Of a DNA stretch of 64,000 nucleotides, positions 1-6,715 are shown piece after piece. Below the pieces are notes generated by a model. The model was given only the letters and a program-made list of their open reading frames with translations, was not told the origin of the DNA and ran no database searches. Source of the DNA: Haloferax elongans ATCC BAA-1513 (GTDB taxonomy: Archaea; Halobacteriota; Halobacteria; Halobacteriales; Haloferacaceae); contig NZ_AOLK01000011.1 of the NCBI RefSeq assembly GCF_000336755.1, positions 327,440 through 391,439 on the forward strand. The letters run 5' to 3'. How positions within the stretch are numbered: position 1 is the stretch's first letter; every line of letters begins with the position of its first letter. A program made the position numbers and the translations under genes.

Positions 1-290
1 AACGTCACGATGTCCATCTCCCACTTGTCGAACGCACCGACGTTGCCCGCAAGTGGGACGGTGAACGTGTCACCCCCAGTGGTCGTGACCTCCATGTCGA
101 TGTTCCCGGACTTCGTCAAGACGAGTTCCTGAATCGTCGCTGCCGGATTCAGCGTGTAGGGGTAGGCGGTCCCGTCGAAGTCGAAGCCATCCCCGTGGGC
201 GTAGTTGTCCGTCTCGACGGTCCCTTGCGTACTCGTTGCGAGGATACCGCCCGACCCACGGACTTCCTGACTGAATTGCTCAACGCCCAT
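1..290 (-). CDS. Probable virion/structural protein, N-terminal part (runs off left edge)
   Basis: A leftward reading frame starts with ATG at 290 (MGVEQFSQEV) and stays open to the window edge, about 96 residues. Its ATG overlaps the TGA of the gene at 290-715 (TGATG), so the two are probably translationally coupled. The visible part is rich in Thr, Gly and Val with alternating hydrophobic residues, which suggests beta structure. There is no signal peptide or membrane segment. It is the fourth gene of a leftward block with the two candidate capsid proteins, so a structural or virion-associated role is inferred from context only. I do not recognise the family. Confidence 0.6.
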   Translation of the reverse strand, partial: MGVEQFSQEVRGSGGILATSTQGTVETDNYAHGDGFDFDGTAYPYTLNPAATIQELVLTKSGNIDMEVTTTGGDTFTVPLAGNVGAFDKWEMDIVT

Positions 291-715
291 CAGAACACCC
301 TCCGTAATCGGCTGAGAAAGGATTCGACCGGACGCGCCATACCGCCCGCGCGGTCGATAACCATGTCTACCGCGTAGTCGTAGGTGTTCGACCCATCGAC
401 GTTGCGCACCTCGACCCCGAGGACTTCGCCCTCTCGAACGGCTTCGCTCGTCGGGAAAATCCAGTAGTCGTTGTCGCCGTCGACGTAGTCTTTCCCGCGA
501 AGCTCGACCAAGGGAACTCGCTCGCGGTATCCCGGCTCGCCGCGTTCGAGGAACGGTACGACACGAAGGTCAAGGCGCGGGCCTTGGTAGATTCGCACCG
601 CAACCTCCTCGACCGTCGCATCCTGCTGTGCGGTGTACGTCTCGGTTTCAACGTCGTCGGGGCCGACGTTCCCGGCGAAGCGGAGGCTACTCTTGCGGTC
701 TGAATTGGAAGACAT
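290..715 (-). CDS. Candidate small major capsid-like protein, 141 aa
   Basis: This is an acidic protein of 141 residues without membrane segments and with many short hydrophobic strands. A good ribosome-binding site (GGAGG, 9 bases before ATG at 715) lies in the 18-base gap after the upstream gene. Paired with the adjacent 169-residue protein, and with a packaging-type ATPase nearby, it is reminiscent of the two single-beta-barrel capsid proteins of SH1/SNJ1/P23-77-type viruses. That is an inference from size, beta-rich composition and context, not from a recognised motif. It could instead be a spike or minor virion protein. Confidence 0.6.
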   Translation of the reverse strand: MSSNSDRKSSLRFAGNVGPDDVETETYTAQQDATVEEVAVRIYQGPRLDLRVVPFLERGEPGYRERVPLVELRGKDYVDGDNDYWIFPTSEAVREGEVLGVEVRNVDGSNTYDYAVDMVIDRAGGMARPVESFLSRLRRVF

Positions 716-733
716 GAAAGGGAGCCTCCGGGG

Positions 734-1243
734 TTAGTTGAGCTTCCCGTAGAAGATACGGGCGCTGGATGCACTCGGGTCAACCTCTACGCCGTCGGAT
801 TCGGGGTCCGCGATGACGCGAAGCTGAATCCGCTGGTCCTCACGCGCGATGGGCGCGAGGGCGGGCATGATGGGTCGCTCGGTTCGCGGGTCGCTCGCGG
901 CGTCGGCGAGAGTTTCGAGGTCGCCAACGTTGTAGCGGTGATGGACATCGCGCCCTTCGGAGTCGGTGATGACCGCGACGAGGTCGCCCTTGATGGCGTC
1001 GCCTGCGCTGCCAGCACCGTTGCCAGTCGCTTTCAGTTGAGCGTAGATGTGCGAGGCGTTGCCCGCCTGCTTGTTCTGGTGGCCGAAGCCCCAGAACAGG
1101 TACTTGTCGGCGGGGCAGGTCTGCTCGTAGACGACGATTTCGTTTCCTGCTCGGAGCGTCGTCTGTTCGAGCATTGACCCCTTGACCGGCTTCGAGTTGC
1201 CGACGTTGGCGAGGTTCGTGTTGTAGACGAGTGGCGTCGCCAT
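734..1243 (-). CDS. Candidate major capsid-like protein, 169 aa
   Basis: The start chosen is ATG at 1243 (MATPLVYNTN), because AGGTGA lies 6 bases upstream of it. A GTG at 1249 would add two residues and leave no spacing. The protein is soluble, with glycine-rich turns (ATGNGAGSAGD) and strand-like segments, and it ends in RIFYGKLN. It sits between a small membrane protein and another beta-rich protein in one leftward operon. Together with the packaging-type ATPase at 2609-3247 this suggests a double-capsid-protein, tailless, icosahedral virus plan. The capsid assignment is inferred; structure prediction would decide it. Confidence 0.6.
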   Translation of the reverse strand: MATPLVYNTNLANVGNSKPVKGSMLEQTTLRAGNEIVVYEQTCPADKYLFWGFGHQNKQAGNASHIYAQLKATGNGAGSAGDAIKGDLVAVITDSEGRDVHHRYNVGDLETLADAASDPRTERPIMPALAPIAREDQRIQLRVIADPESDGVEVDPSASSARIFYGKLN

Positions 1244-1245
1244 GT

Positions 1246-1446
1246 TCACTCACCTGCCACCGGGATGCCAGTGCCCTGTTCGACACCAGCGGTCTCTTTC
1301 GCCTTGTTGTACAGCCACGTCCCCGCGCCCATGACCGCGAGGAAGAGCATCACCCCGACCGTTGCGAGGCCGAGGTTCTGCGCCGATTCTCCGGGTTGGT
1401 CCGTATCTACCTCTGTATCGAGGAACGGAACTCCTACTTTTGGCAT
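1246..1446 (-). CDS. Small single-span membrane protein of the virion block, 66 aa
   Basis: The frame begins with MPKVGVPFLD at 1446. An upstream ATG at 1500 would add 18 residues but lies inside a palindrome at 1497-1522, so the shorter start is preferred. One clear transmembrane segment covers residues of about 30-48 (LATVGVMLFLAVMGAGTWLY). The stop overlaps the region of the next gene's start. It is the first gene of the leftward structural block, and small membrane proteins of this kind are common in haloviruses with an internal membrane. No family was recognised. Confidence 0.6.
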   Translation of the reverse strand: MPKVGVPFLDTEVDTDQPGESAQNLGLATVGVMLFLAVMGAGTWLYNKAKETAGVEQGTGIPVAGE

Positions 1447-1496
1447 TGCATCCGACCCGATGTGCGATTGTTCAAAAGCCGAATATGCAGTGTAGA

Positions 1497-1522
1497 ACAC
1501 TCAACGCTCAATAATTGAGTGT
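1497..1522. promoter_or_regulatory. Divergent promoter region with ctcaa/ttgag palindrome
   Basis: Perfect 8-base arms ACACTCAA (1497-1504) and TTGAGTGT (1515-1522) flank a 10-base spacer that holds a further CTCAA at 1507-1511. The palindrome lies between the leftward structural block and the rightward block starting at 1569. A TATA-like CATATACC (about 1540-1547) is placed about 25 bases before ATG 1569. The arrangement suits a shared operator that controls both late blocks. The protein that binds it is unknown. Confidence 0.5.
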
Positions 1523-1568
1523 CGAGACTGGTAGATAGTTCATATACCGACGACGAGACGAGAGCTAC

Positions 1569-1778
1569 ATGCCCGTCTTTGGCTACCCGACACTCGTACT
1601 GGGTGCCCTGCTCGCCCATCTTCGGGCCTCAGAGGCTACCCGTCCGTTCGTGAAGAACGCCTTTCTCCTCGGCATCGCAGGCGAGTGTGGCGCACTCAGC
1701 GGTATCGTCCACCTCACTGGTGCAGCAGGGTCTACTCTCGCCTCAGCACTGAATTTCGTCGTGGGGGCTGTCGCATGA
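1569..1778 (+). CDS. Small hydrophobic membrane protein, 69 aa
   Basis: This short protein has two hydrophobic segments: residues of about 5-18 (GYPTLVLGALLAHL) and about 48-68, ending SALNFVVGAVA. ATG 1569 follows a TATA-like sequence by about 25 bases and so may be leaderless. The stop overlaps the ATG of the next gene (ATGA at 1775-1778), which indicates an operon with the zinc-finger gene. It is the first gene of the rightward element block. It is probably a membrane or virion component, but no family was recognised. Confidence 0.6.
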   Translation: MPVFGYPTLVLGALLAHLRASEATRPFVKNAFLLGIAGECGALSGIVHLTGAAGSTLASALNFVVGAVA

Positions 1779-2212
1779 GTGGCGGCACCTACGAACCGCA
1801 ATCGGCGACAGACCAGCAGTGTAGCCACTGTGGCCTGTACTTCCGGGCGCAGGGAATCCACAATCATGAGTCCTCGTGCTACCTCCAAGACCACGACACG
1901 ATGATTCAGCCGCTCGATGACCCGGTTTCAGTCCGAGAGGCTGAGTCCCCGACACAGGACGACCCGGAAGGCGTCGAAGTGGCTGACACTCAGCCCACTG
2001 TCGAGGCCGTGACCGACGGTGGCAACCCGGCACTTGACGCCCCTGACCCAGTCGAGAAAGACGACGGCGGCACCGAGTCGGACGAACCAGCCTGTCCCGA
2101 CTGTGGGAGCGACCGTTACGGCGTCGTAGACGAACACCGCCGCGTGCTGCCCACGTGGGCGCACGAGTACGACTACATCTGCGCCGACTGCCGGGAGGTG
2201 TACAATGTCTGA
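1775..2212 (+). CDS. Two-zinc-finger acidic protein, 145 aa
   Basis: The frame begins with MSGGTYEPQS at the ATG overlapping the previous stop. An N-terminal CSHCG ... H-N-H ... C cluster (residues of about 15-35) resembles a C2H2-type finger. A C-terminal cluster combines CPDCG with CADC near the end (YICADCREVYNV). A long acidic linker joins them. Such proteins usually bind nucleic acid or other proteins, but the target is unknown. It overlaps the next gene by 8 bases, so the block 1569-3247 appears to be one translationally coupled operon. Confidence 0.65.
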   Translation: MSGGTYEPQSATDQQCSHCGLYFRAQGIHNHESSCYLQDHDTMIQPLDDPVSVREAESPTQDDPEGVEVADTQPTVEAVTDGGNPALDAPDPVEKDDGGTESDEPACPDCGSDRYGVVDEHRRVLPTWAHEYDYICADCREVYNV

Positions 2213-2609
2213 GGCACCGCCATCTCCGGGCGAGACGTTGGGGCAGGACGAAACCGTAGCCGCCTCTCACGTCGCTGCGGAGGGCGCACCCGCAGCGGAA
2301 ACGATGGGGTCGGCATCTACGGTTCGGAACCTCCTGTTCGCCACCGAACCGCATCGTCCCCTCGACGCGATTGAATCGCCGTGGGACCCACAGCGCGGTG
2401 GCCCGAAGCGACTCGTTCGAGGATTACAGAAAATGGCCGACGTAGACGGCATTCCGGCTATCGTGGACGTTGGCCTCGGCACGTTGGAAACGTTCGTCCT
2501 CGTGCGCGAGCGCGCAGAGCAGAAACAGAGCGACGACAGTACGGGTCAGAACGACCGCGAACCGCTCGACCCGGACTTGGCGGCGTTGGTTGGTGAAGGA
2601 GGTGTTTGA
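2205..2609 (+). CDS. Hypothetical acidic protein of the provirus, 134 aa
   Basis: It starts inside the previous gene (ATGTCTGAGG at 2205) and its TGA overlaps the ATG of the ATPase gene. The N-terminal 40 residues are Ala/Glu/Pro-rich and probably disordered. A more ordered centre follows (PKRLVRGLQKMADVDGIPAIVDVGLGTLETF), with an acidic tail. No membrane span or catalytic motif is visible. Its position directly before the packaging-type ATPase suggests a virion or packaging role, but this is context only. Confidence 0.55.
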   Translation: MSEAPPSPGETLGQDETVAASHVAAEGAPAAETMGSASTVRNLLFATEPHRPLDAIESPWDPQRGGPKRLVRGLQKMADVDGIPAIVDVGLGTLETFVLVRERAEQKQSDDSTGQNDREPLDPDLAALVGEGGV

Positions 2610-3247
2610 TGGACCGGTATCACGTAACCGTCGTTGGAGATTCCGGCTCGGGGAAGACGACCTTCCTCCGGGAAATGCACGACACGTTCCCCGGACTCTC
2701 CATTTGGATAGACGACACGGACGCCGGGGGAATCTCCGGGCGTGACCTGAACGACGCGGTGACGGTCTACTCCCCTGCCGATGCTCGCCGAGCGACTGCC
2801 TCGCGTCTCCGGTGGGTGTGCGACGACGCGATGGAGGTAATCGACCACGTCCGAGCTATCGCGCACGACTACCACGGCCGAACCGGCTACCCGGTACAGG
2901 TTATCGTCGACGAAGCGCACCGCCACCTCCCCGACTCCAAGAAGGAATCGAGCGCGAAGGTCAACACACTCGCGGCGATGCTCCACGAGGACCGAGACAA
3001 GGGCGTCAAAGTCGTCATCGCCTCACAGGACCCGCAGGACTTCTACTACCCGCCGGTCAAGCAGTGCAAATACCTCGTGTGGGTTGGCCCGCCTTCGACG
3101 TTCCACCGGGGATTCATCCGCTACTACAACCTGAAGGACCTCGACGGAGAGGGATTGCCCTCTGACCGATGGGAGTACGTCGTCATCCGACCGACCGAAC
3201 CACCGAGCGCCGTCTATCGAAGTGAAACCAAGGAGGTGTATGGGTAA
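2609..3247 (+). CDS. Packaging-type P-loop ATPase, 212 aa
   Basis: Walker A is GDSGSGKTT (residues 10-18) and Walker B is VIVDEAH (residues 98-104), with a sensor-like strand VVIASQDPQD at about 135-144. This layout and the short length match the HerA/FtsK-like (A32-type) genome-packaging ATPases of membrane-containing icosahedral viruses. The start is ATG 2609, overlapping the preceding stop as TGATG; a TTG three bases earlier is less likely. In this family the enzyme drives DNA into preformed capsids. The family placement is firm at the P-loop ATPase level and moderate for packaging. Confidence 0.75.
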   Translation: MDRYHVTVVGDSGSGKTTFLREMHDTFPGLSIWIDDTDAGGISGRDLNDAVTVYSPADARRATASRLRWVCDDAMEVIDHVRAIAHDYHGRTGYPVQVIVDEAHRHLPDSKKESSAKVNTLAAMLHEDRDKGVKVVIASQDPQDFYYPPVKQCKYLVWVGPPSTFHRGFIRYYNLKDLDGEGLPSDRWEYVVIRPTEPPSAVYRSETKEVYG

Positions 3248-3317
3248 ACTCTATGACAACCAAAAGGAGTTTATTCCTACCTAGAAGTTGGGTATTTGCC
3301 CCTGTCTGGTACCTACA

Positions 3318-3340
3318 CCAGCACCCACTGCGGGTGCTGG
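3318..3340. terminator. Hairpin between ATPase and nuclease genes
   Basis: CCAGCACCC (3318-3326) and GGGTGCTGG (3332-3340) form a perfect 9-base-pair stem with a 5-base loop, 70 bases after the ATPase stop. No T-run follows directly, so it could be a terminator or an RNA-stability element. A TATA-like TTTATT lies just upstream (about 3269-3274) and could drive the nuclease gene. Confidence 0.4.
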
Positions 3341-3389
3341 CACACGCTTCTCACCGCTGGTCGCTACTCGCTCGACCGGGAGGTATCGC

Positions 3390-3842
3390 GTGAAGGTCGT
3401 CCGAATGCGCGACCTCTCGCGGGGTCAAAAGGAGCGACTACAGCGCGGTGAGACGGACATCCTCGCCGAGGAGTTGGTCGCCGAAGCGTACGGTCTCGAC
3501 CACCGGCCTGACGAAGCCGACTGGTACGATTGCGTCCATCCGAACACTGGCGCGAAGACCGAGGTCAAGTCTACCGCGACACAGATTGGTGAGAAGTATC
3601 CTGCTCGCGGTCGGTTCCGATTGCGGCGCGACCAAACGCGGTCGTTACTCGCGGCAGACGCTCGTGGTGTCGCGTGGTATGCCTTCGTGCTGTACGATTT
3701 CGAGAAAGGTGAGATACGGATTCGTCGGGCGAAGCCTTCGACAGTGAGCAAGTGGGTGCGTGAGGCTGGTGGGTGGAACGAGGCGGGTCACGAGGAGTTT
3801 GAGAAGCAGCGGAAACTATCGGTGCTGTCGGTCAGCCGATAA
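3390..3842 (+). CDS. PD-(D/E)XK-like putative nuclease, 150 aa
   Basis: GTG 3390 is preferred because GGGAGG (3378-3383) sits 6 bases upstream; earlier starts add a low-complexity leader. The core contains an acidic residue (DWYDCVHP) followed by a strand TEVKST, which resembles the E-x-K half of PD-(D/E)XK nuclease folds. A basic helix RGRFRLRRDQ follows. Such enzymes act as Holliday-junction or restriction-type endonucleases. The C-terminal stretch (about residues 115-140) is repeated in a decayed copy at 5081-5155. The nuclease call rests on one short motif and is tentative; the gene itself is well supported. Confidence 0.55.
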   Translation: MKVVRMRDLSRGQKERLQRGETDILAEELVAEAYGLDHRPDEADWYDCVHPNTGAKTEVKSTATQIGEKYPARGRFRLRRDQTRSLLAADARGVAWYAFVLYDFEKGEIRIRRAKPSTVSKWVREAGGWNEAGHEEFEKQRKLSVLSVSR

Positions 3843-3942
3843 ATATTAGTTCCTACGGCGTGAATGTTCATACGGTTCGCTGGAGTATGAATAGACACGA
3901 ACCTCAACAATCCCATGATTAAGATGACCTAATTGTTGGTCA

Positions 3943-3992
3943 ATACAACTGCACAACCAAGCTGGGATGTTGGTCTCTATCTAGATCACTTT
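3943..3992 (-). pseudogene. Internally deleted copy of the 50-aa membrane gene
   Basis: Read leftward, AAAGTGATCTAGATA (3978-3992) and GGTTGTGCAGTTGTAT (3943-3958) are exact copies of the segments that bracket the gene at 4022-4174 (upstream region at 4176-4190 and 3' end at 4043-4058). Here they are only 19 bases apart, so almost the whole coding region is missing. The retained tail would read LVVQLY then stop. This is a duplicated and collapsed remnant. The stretch 3843-3942 shows nothing else I can support. Confidence 0.55.
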
Positions 3993-4021
3993 CAAAAAAA
4001 TAAGCGAGATCAGCTGCAGAT

Positions 4022-4174
4022 CTATTTGCTAGAGTCTGCAGTATACAACTGCACAACCGTCCATAGACCGAGCGAGACAATTACGAAGAAGAATGCCCAA
4101 CTCGGATAACCATAGACGACCATCGCACCGGAAACTAGAACGCCGGCGGACGGTGCTGGAATTTCAGTAAACAT
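4022..4174 (-). CDS. Two-span small membrane protein of cargo module 1, 50 aa
   Basis: Leftward ATG at 4174 to TAG at 4022. The product begins MFTEIPAPSAGVLVSG, carries a nearly continuous hydrophobic stretch over residues 11-43 with a YGYPSW turn, and ends QLYTADSSK. It lies downstream of the 198-aa membrane gene in the same direction, which mirrors the second module (5376-6098 followed by 5186-5359). Its ends are duplicated in the remnant at 3943-3992. The function is unknown; a toxin, exclusion or effector role is speculative. Confidence 0.55.
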   Translation of the reverse strand: MFTEIPAPSAGVLVSGAMVVYGYPSWAFFFVIVSLGLWTVVQLYTADSSK

Positions 4175-4300
4175 TTATCTAGATCACTTTGCTGCCAATT
4201 TTGGGCAGCATCTTGTTATGATCTTGATGGTAGAAAAATCACTTGTTTCCAGACATTCATTATATATGATATCTAGAATTAGTAACTATTTGCCAATCCC

Positions 4301-4897
4301 TCATTTATTATCCAATTCTGATGTACCTACATCTATTGAGATGGGCGAATAATATACTCTTTTGTTGTCTTCTATCTGCAATTCAAACACAAATTCACAA
4401 ATATCTGATTCCTTAATCTTTGAAACCTCACTCTTGTAGCTTCTTCTCAAAAAAGGGATTGCAGACAGTATTTCGTCGTCCTTCCCTGAAATAATCTGGA
4501 ATTGTCGCTTCTCGTTTTCAAACTCAAACCGTTTTTCGATTCCATCTCGGTTGTACCTCTCCATGACTACTTCGTGAACTAGCCCCTTTTCTCTGCACTT
4601 GATAGTCTCATCTTGTGTTTTTATTTCTATTAGGCTAATATCGGTTACAACACCAGACCTAAGTCCCTTGTTCGATGCTTTCATCATTATCCTTCGTGAA
4701 AAGAAATCCATTCCATCGTTAGTAACCATGTGCCATGAGGTTGAACCCTCCAAAGTCTGCATCTCGTCTAGTTCAATAATTGATTTTGACCATCTAACAT
4801 ACCTCATATACAGTGGGATCCCACCAATAACCATCGTAATAAGCGACCCTAGCACCGCTCCGATTGAGATAGTTCCTAGACTTATCGCTTCGCTCAT
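4301..4897 (-). CDS. Membrane-anchored protein of AT-rich cargo module 1, 198 aa
   Basis: An N-terminal membrane anchor (residues of about 9-30, ISIGAVLGSLITMVIGGIPL) is followed by a soluble domain with many short strands and a mixed basic/acidic surface. Base composition and codon use are far more AT-rich than the virion genes and the chromosome, including AAA, ATA and TTT codons, so this looks transferred from a lower-GC source. There is no clear ribosome-binding site before ATG 4897. It belongs to the cargo between the nuclease and the regulator. No family was recognised; an immunity or exclusion role is a guess from location. Confidence 0.65.
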   Translation of the reverse strand: MSEAISLGTISIGAVLGSLITMVIGGIPLYMRYVRWSKSIIELDEMQTLEGSTSWHMVTNDGMDFFSRRIMMKASNKGLRSGVVTDISLIEIKTQDETIKCREKGLVHEVVMERYNRDGIEKRFEFENEKRQFQIISGKDDEILSAIPFLRRSYKSEVSKIKESDICEFVFELQIEDNKRVYYSPISIDVGTSELDNK

Positions 4898-4967
4898 AAC
4901 TCAATGAAAGAACCATTCGGTTGAGGAATCAAAAAATCTCCCTCAGTCTGCCTCAGCTAGGAGAATA

Positions 4968-5070
4968 GGGTCATCAATCACTTCCACACAAGTTGTCGAA
5001 TCGCTCACTACGGGACATATCATTGGAAGTTTGCCGTCTAATTAACCGTGCTTCATCGCTCGCTCAAAAC
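4968..5070 (-). pseudogene. Decayed 3' end of the ribbon-helix-helix regulator gene
   Basis: About 100 bases align nearly end to end with 6226-6328, the 3' part of the intact regulator at 6189-6407. Shared blocks include TCACTACGGGACATATC and ATTGGAAGTTTGCCGTCTAA. Two single-base deletions break the frame. There is no start region. It lies immediately left of a nuclease-gene fragment (5081-5155), so the pair marks a recombination junction between two cargo modules. Confidence 0.8.
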
Positions 5071-5080
5071 GCGTCTTTCT

Positions 5081-5155
5081 TGACTGTGAGTAAGTCGGCA
5101 CGTGAGGCGAGAGAGTGGTGCAAGGCGGGTCATGAGAAGTTTGAGATTCAGTGGA
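5081..5155 (+). pseudogene. Decayed 3' fragment of the nuclease-like gene
   Basis: This stretch would read TVSKSAREAREWCKAGHEKF and aligns without gaps to the C-terminal part of the protein at 3390-3842 (TVSKWVREAGGWNEAGHEEF). At the nucleotide level most changes are single substitutions. The 5' two thirds of the gene are absent. A longer rightward open frame through here is only an accident of the two fragments being joined. Confidence 0.8.
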
Positions 5156-5185
5156 CTGCTGAATTGTTATGCCTTCGGAGAACCT

Positions 5186-5359
5186 TCACAACCCTTGGTT
5201 CGCTTCTAGCTTCGCTTGATAGTGAACTCCCAAGGCAAAGGACACATATGCAAGTGTAGCGAGGATTGCATAATTAATATCTCTCAGATCTGGAACAAAT
5301 ATCGGAGAAAGGAATAAAACAATAGACAGAGTAGTGAAGTTCCTAAATGGATGGTTCAT
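5186..5359 (-). CDS. Two-span small membrane protein of cargo module 2, 57 aa
   Basis: Leftward ATG at 5359 to TGA at 5186. The product begins MNHPFRNFTT. It has hydrophobic segments at residues of about 11-23 (LSIVLFLSPIFVP) and 31-45 (AILATLAYVSFALGV), then a polar tail ending KLEANQGL. It follows the 240-aa membrane gene by 16 bases in the same direction, so the two probably form an operon. Composition is AT-rich like its partner. The parallel with the 198-aa plus 50-aa pair of module 1 is the main reason to take it seriously. Function unknown. Confidence 0.55.
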   Translation of the reverse strand: MNHPFRNFTTLSIVLFLSPIFVPDLRDINYAILATLAYVSFALGVHYQAKLEANQGL

Positions 5360-5375
5360 AAAGATTGAACTTTCA

Positions 5376-6098
5376 CTAAATATTAAAAAAAGAGAATATT
5401 GTCTGGGTAAACCGAGATACCTTACCCAATAGTTTTTCTACAATCAGTATGATCACAATCGCATATTGGGTGTACATGAGCAGTATGAGTGTGAGTGAAC
5501 CAAGTAATAACAGAACCTCCGTAATCTGCTCATATACAATAGAAAATACTTGGTTGAATATGACCGCAAGAGAGCTTAAAGTGACAAATACCGAGGTTCC
5601 GAGTGCTACTCTGAGTACCTCTCCGGGAATATTATTTTCACCGGTGTTATTTATAATATCACTGTGATCCTTTGATGTTACAATGTGGTCCTCAAATGTT
5701 TGTACGTACCAATCATGTGCTGACTTAATTAACCAGTCTTTGGCGTCTTTCTCACTGAAGCGTTGATCAACATATTTCACCTGGGCACTCGCTCGCCGTC
5801 TGGCAGTATAGTATGAGAATGACGAAAGTACAATCCCAACCAGCATTCCAATCACTGCATAGAGAGTCAACTCAGTGTTTAGTTTCTCAGCAAGTGCAGC
5901 AAAGACTCTAATCTCCTGTCCATTGGCTTTCTCGGTGTTTTCTACGGCTTTAAATACCAGAGTAATAATCGAAACTGTGAGTGGAATTGTGAATAGCTGA
6001 ATGTTCAAAATAGATAATGAGTCTGTGGCCAAGCTATCATATATGTCTGAGCGATATTGTATTATCTCCCGAAACTTCTGGTCATCTTCATCTGACAT
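5376..6098 (-). CDS. Multi-span membrane protein of AT-rich cargo module 2, 240 aa
   Basis: An acidic, helical N-terminus (MSDEDDQKFREIIQYR) precedes about four membrane segments: residues of about 31-52, 76-98, 165-188 and 196-222. A soluble loop of about 65 residues lies between the second and third, containing YYTARRRASAQ and a DWYVQ element. The layout, with a soluble helical part between two membrane hairpins, vaguely recalls membrane effectors of defence systems such as SLATT-type proteins, but I see no diagnostic motif. The AT-rich codon use sets it apart from its surroundings. It may be a superinfection-exclusion or defence component; this is inference from location. Confidence 0.65.
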   Translation of the reverse strand: MSDEDDQKFREIIQYRSDIYDSLATDSLSILNIQLFTIPLTVSIITLVFKAVENTEKANGQEIRVFAALAEKLNTELTLYAVIGMLVGIVLSSFSYYTARRRASAQVKYVDQRFSEKDAKDWLIKSAHDWYVQTFEDHIVTSKDHSDIINNTGENNIPGEVLRVALGTSVFVTLSSLAVIFNQVFSIVYEQITEVLLLLGSLTLILLMYTQYAIVIILIVEKLLGKVSRFTQTIFSFFNI

Positions 6099-6188
6099 TA
6101 TCTGTATCTATAATTGAGAATTCACTACTACAACATATAGGTTCAATCTTTGAACATCAACACGCCATGAGCCATAGAACCCTGTTTA

Positions 6189-6407
6189 TTATTGTCTATT
6201 CTCCTCGTCTTCCGCTAACAACGACGGGTCATCAATCGCTTTCCGCATAAGCCGTCGAATCGCCTCACTACGGGACATATCCATTGGAAGTTTGCCGTCT
6301 AATTGACCGCGCTTCATCGCTCGGTCGAAGTCCTCGACAAAGTCGTCTCCAATCTTTATCGAGATATTTCGGGAACCAGATTCTCCACCATCCGGGGTCG
6401 CACTCAT
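6189..6407 (-). CDS. Ribbon-helix-helix transcriptional regulator, 72 aa
   Basis: The start is ATG 6407 (MSATPDGGES); a longer frame upstream would cross the divergent promoter. The strand RNISIKIGDD, a helix, and SRSEAIRRLMRKAID form a typical MetJ/Arc/CopG-type DNA-binding fold. It faces away from a second such gene at 6517, and the 109-base gap holds repeated CTTAG/CTAAG sites and a palindrome. It is probably the provirus repressor or a partner in its lysis-lysogeny control. A decayed copy of its 3' end is at 4968-5070. Confidence 0.75.
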   Translation of the reverse strand: MSATPDGGESGSRNISIKIGDDFVEDFDRAMKRGQLDGKLPMDMSRSEAIRRLMRKAIDDPSLLAEDEENRQ

Positions 6408-6516
6408 ACACTTAGTTAGTAACTCAATCAGTGAATACCTTAGGGGTGCATAATCTAAGTACCTAAGCGAATCAGGGAGTAAGCAATAAGTATAGTACTT
6501 ACGTAGTAATCGATGA
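6408..6516. promoter_or_regulatory. Divergent operator/promoter between two RHH regulators
   Basis: The pentamer CTTAG or its complement occurs at 6411-6415, 6439-6443, 6455-6459 and 6463-6467. A palindrome TAAGTA-TAG-TACTTA covers 6487-6501. The palindrome includes the TATA-like AAGTATA about 22-28 bases before ATG 6517, so binding there would block that promoter. A TATA-like sequence for the leftward gene lies at about 6433-6440, next to another CTTAG. This looks like a compact genetic switch. Confidence 0.6.
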
Positions 6517-6702
6517 ATGGCGCTATCAGTGAACGTCACCATCTCGATGCCACCGGAGATGGTGCGGAAAATCGACGAACAGAGCAAGAACCTCGGAATG
6601 AGTCGTGCCGAGTACGTACGGCATCTCATTCAGCAGGCTCCAGACTCTCCGTTCGAAGACCCAGACGTGCGACTCAACCAGAGTCCACGTGTTGACGCGT
6701 AG
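6517..6702 (+). CDS. Second ribbon-helix-helix regulator, 61 aa
   Basis: The strand VNVTISMPPEMVRKIDE followed by MSRAEYVRHLIQQA is a classic ribbon-helix-helix pattern. The N-terminal beta strand would insert in the DNA groove as a dimer. The start is ATG 6517 (MALSV), with TATA at the leaderless distance. The C-terminal 17 residues are polar and disordered. It lies upstream of a 27-residue gene and the integrase in the same direction, so it may control integration or excision as well as its own divergent promoter. Confidence 0.75.
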   Translation: MALSVNVTISMPPEMVRKIDEQSKNLGMSRAEYVRHLIQQAPDSPFEDPDVRLNQSPRVDA

Positions 6703-6715
6703 AAGGGGGGATTGG

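Noticed and set aside
4993-5259. Rightward open frame of 88 codons in the cargo region
   Set aside because: It is made from a regulator fragment read backwards and a nuclease fragment; no start signal or independent homology is visible.
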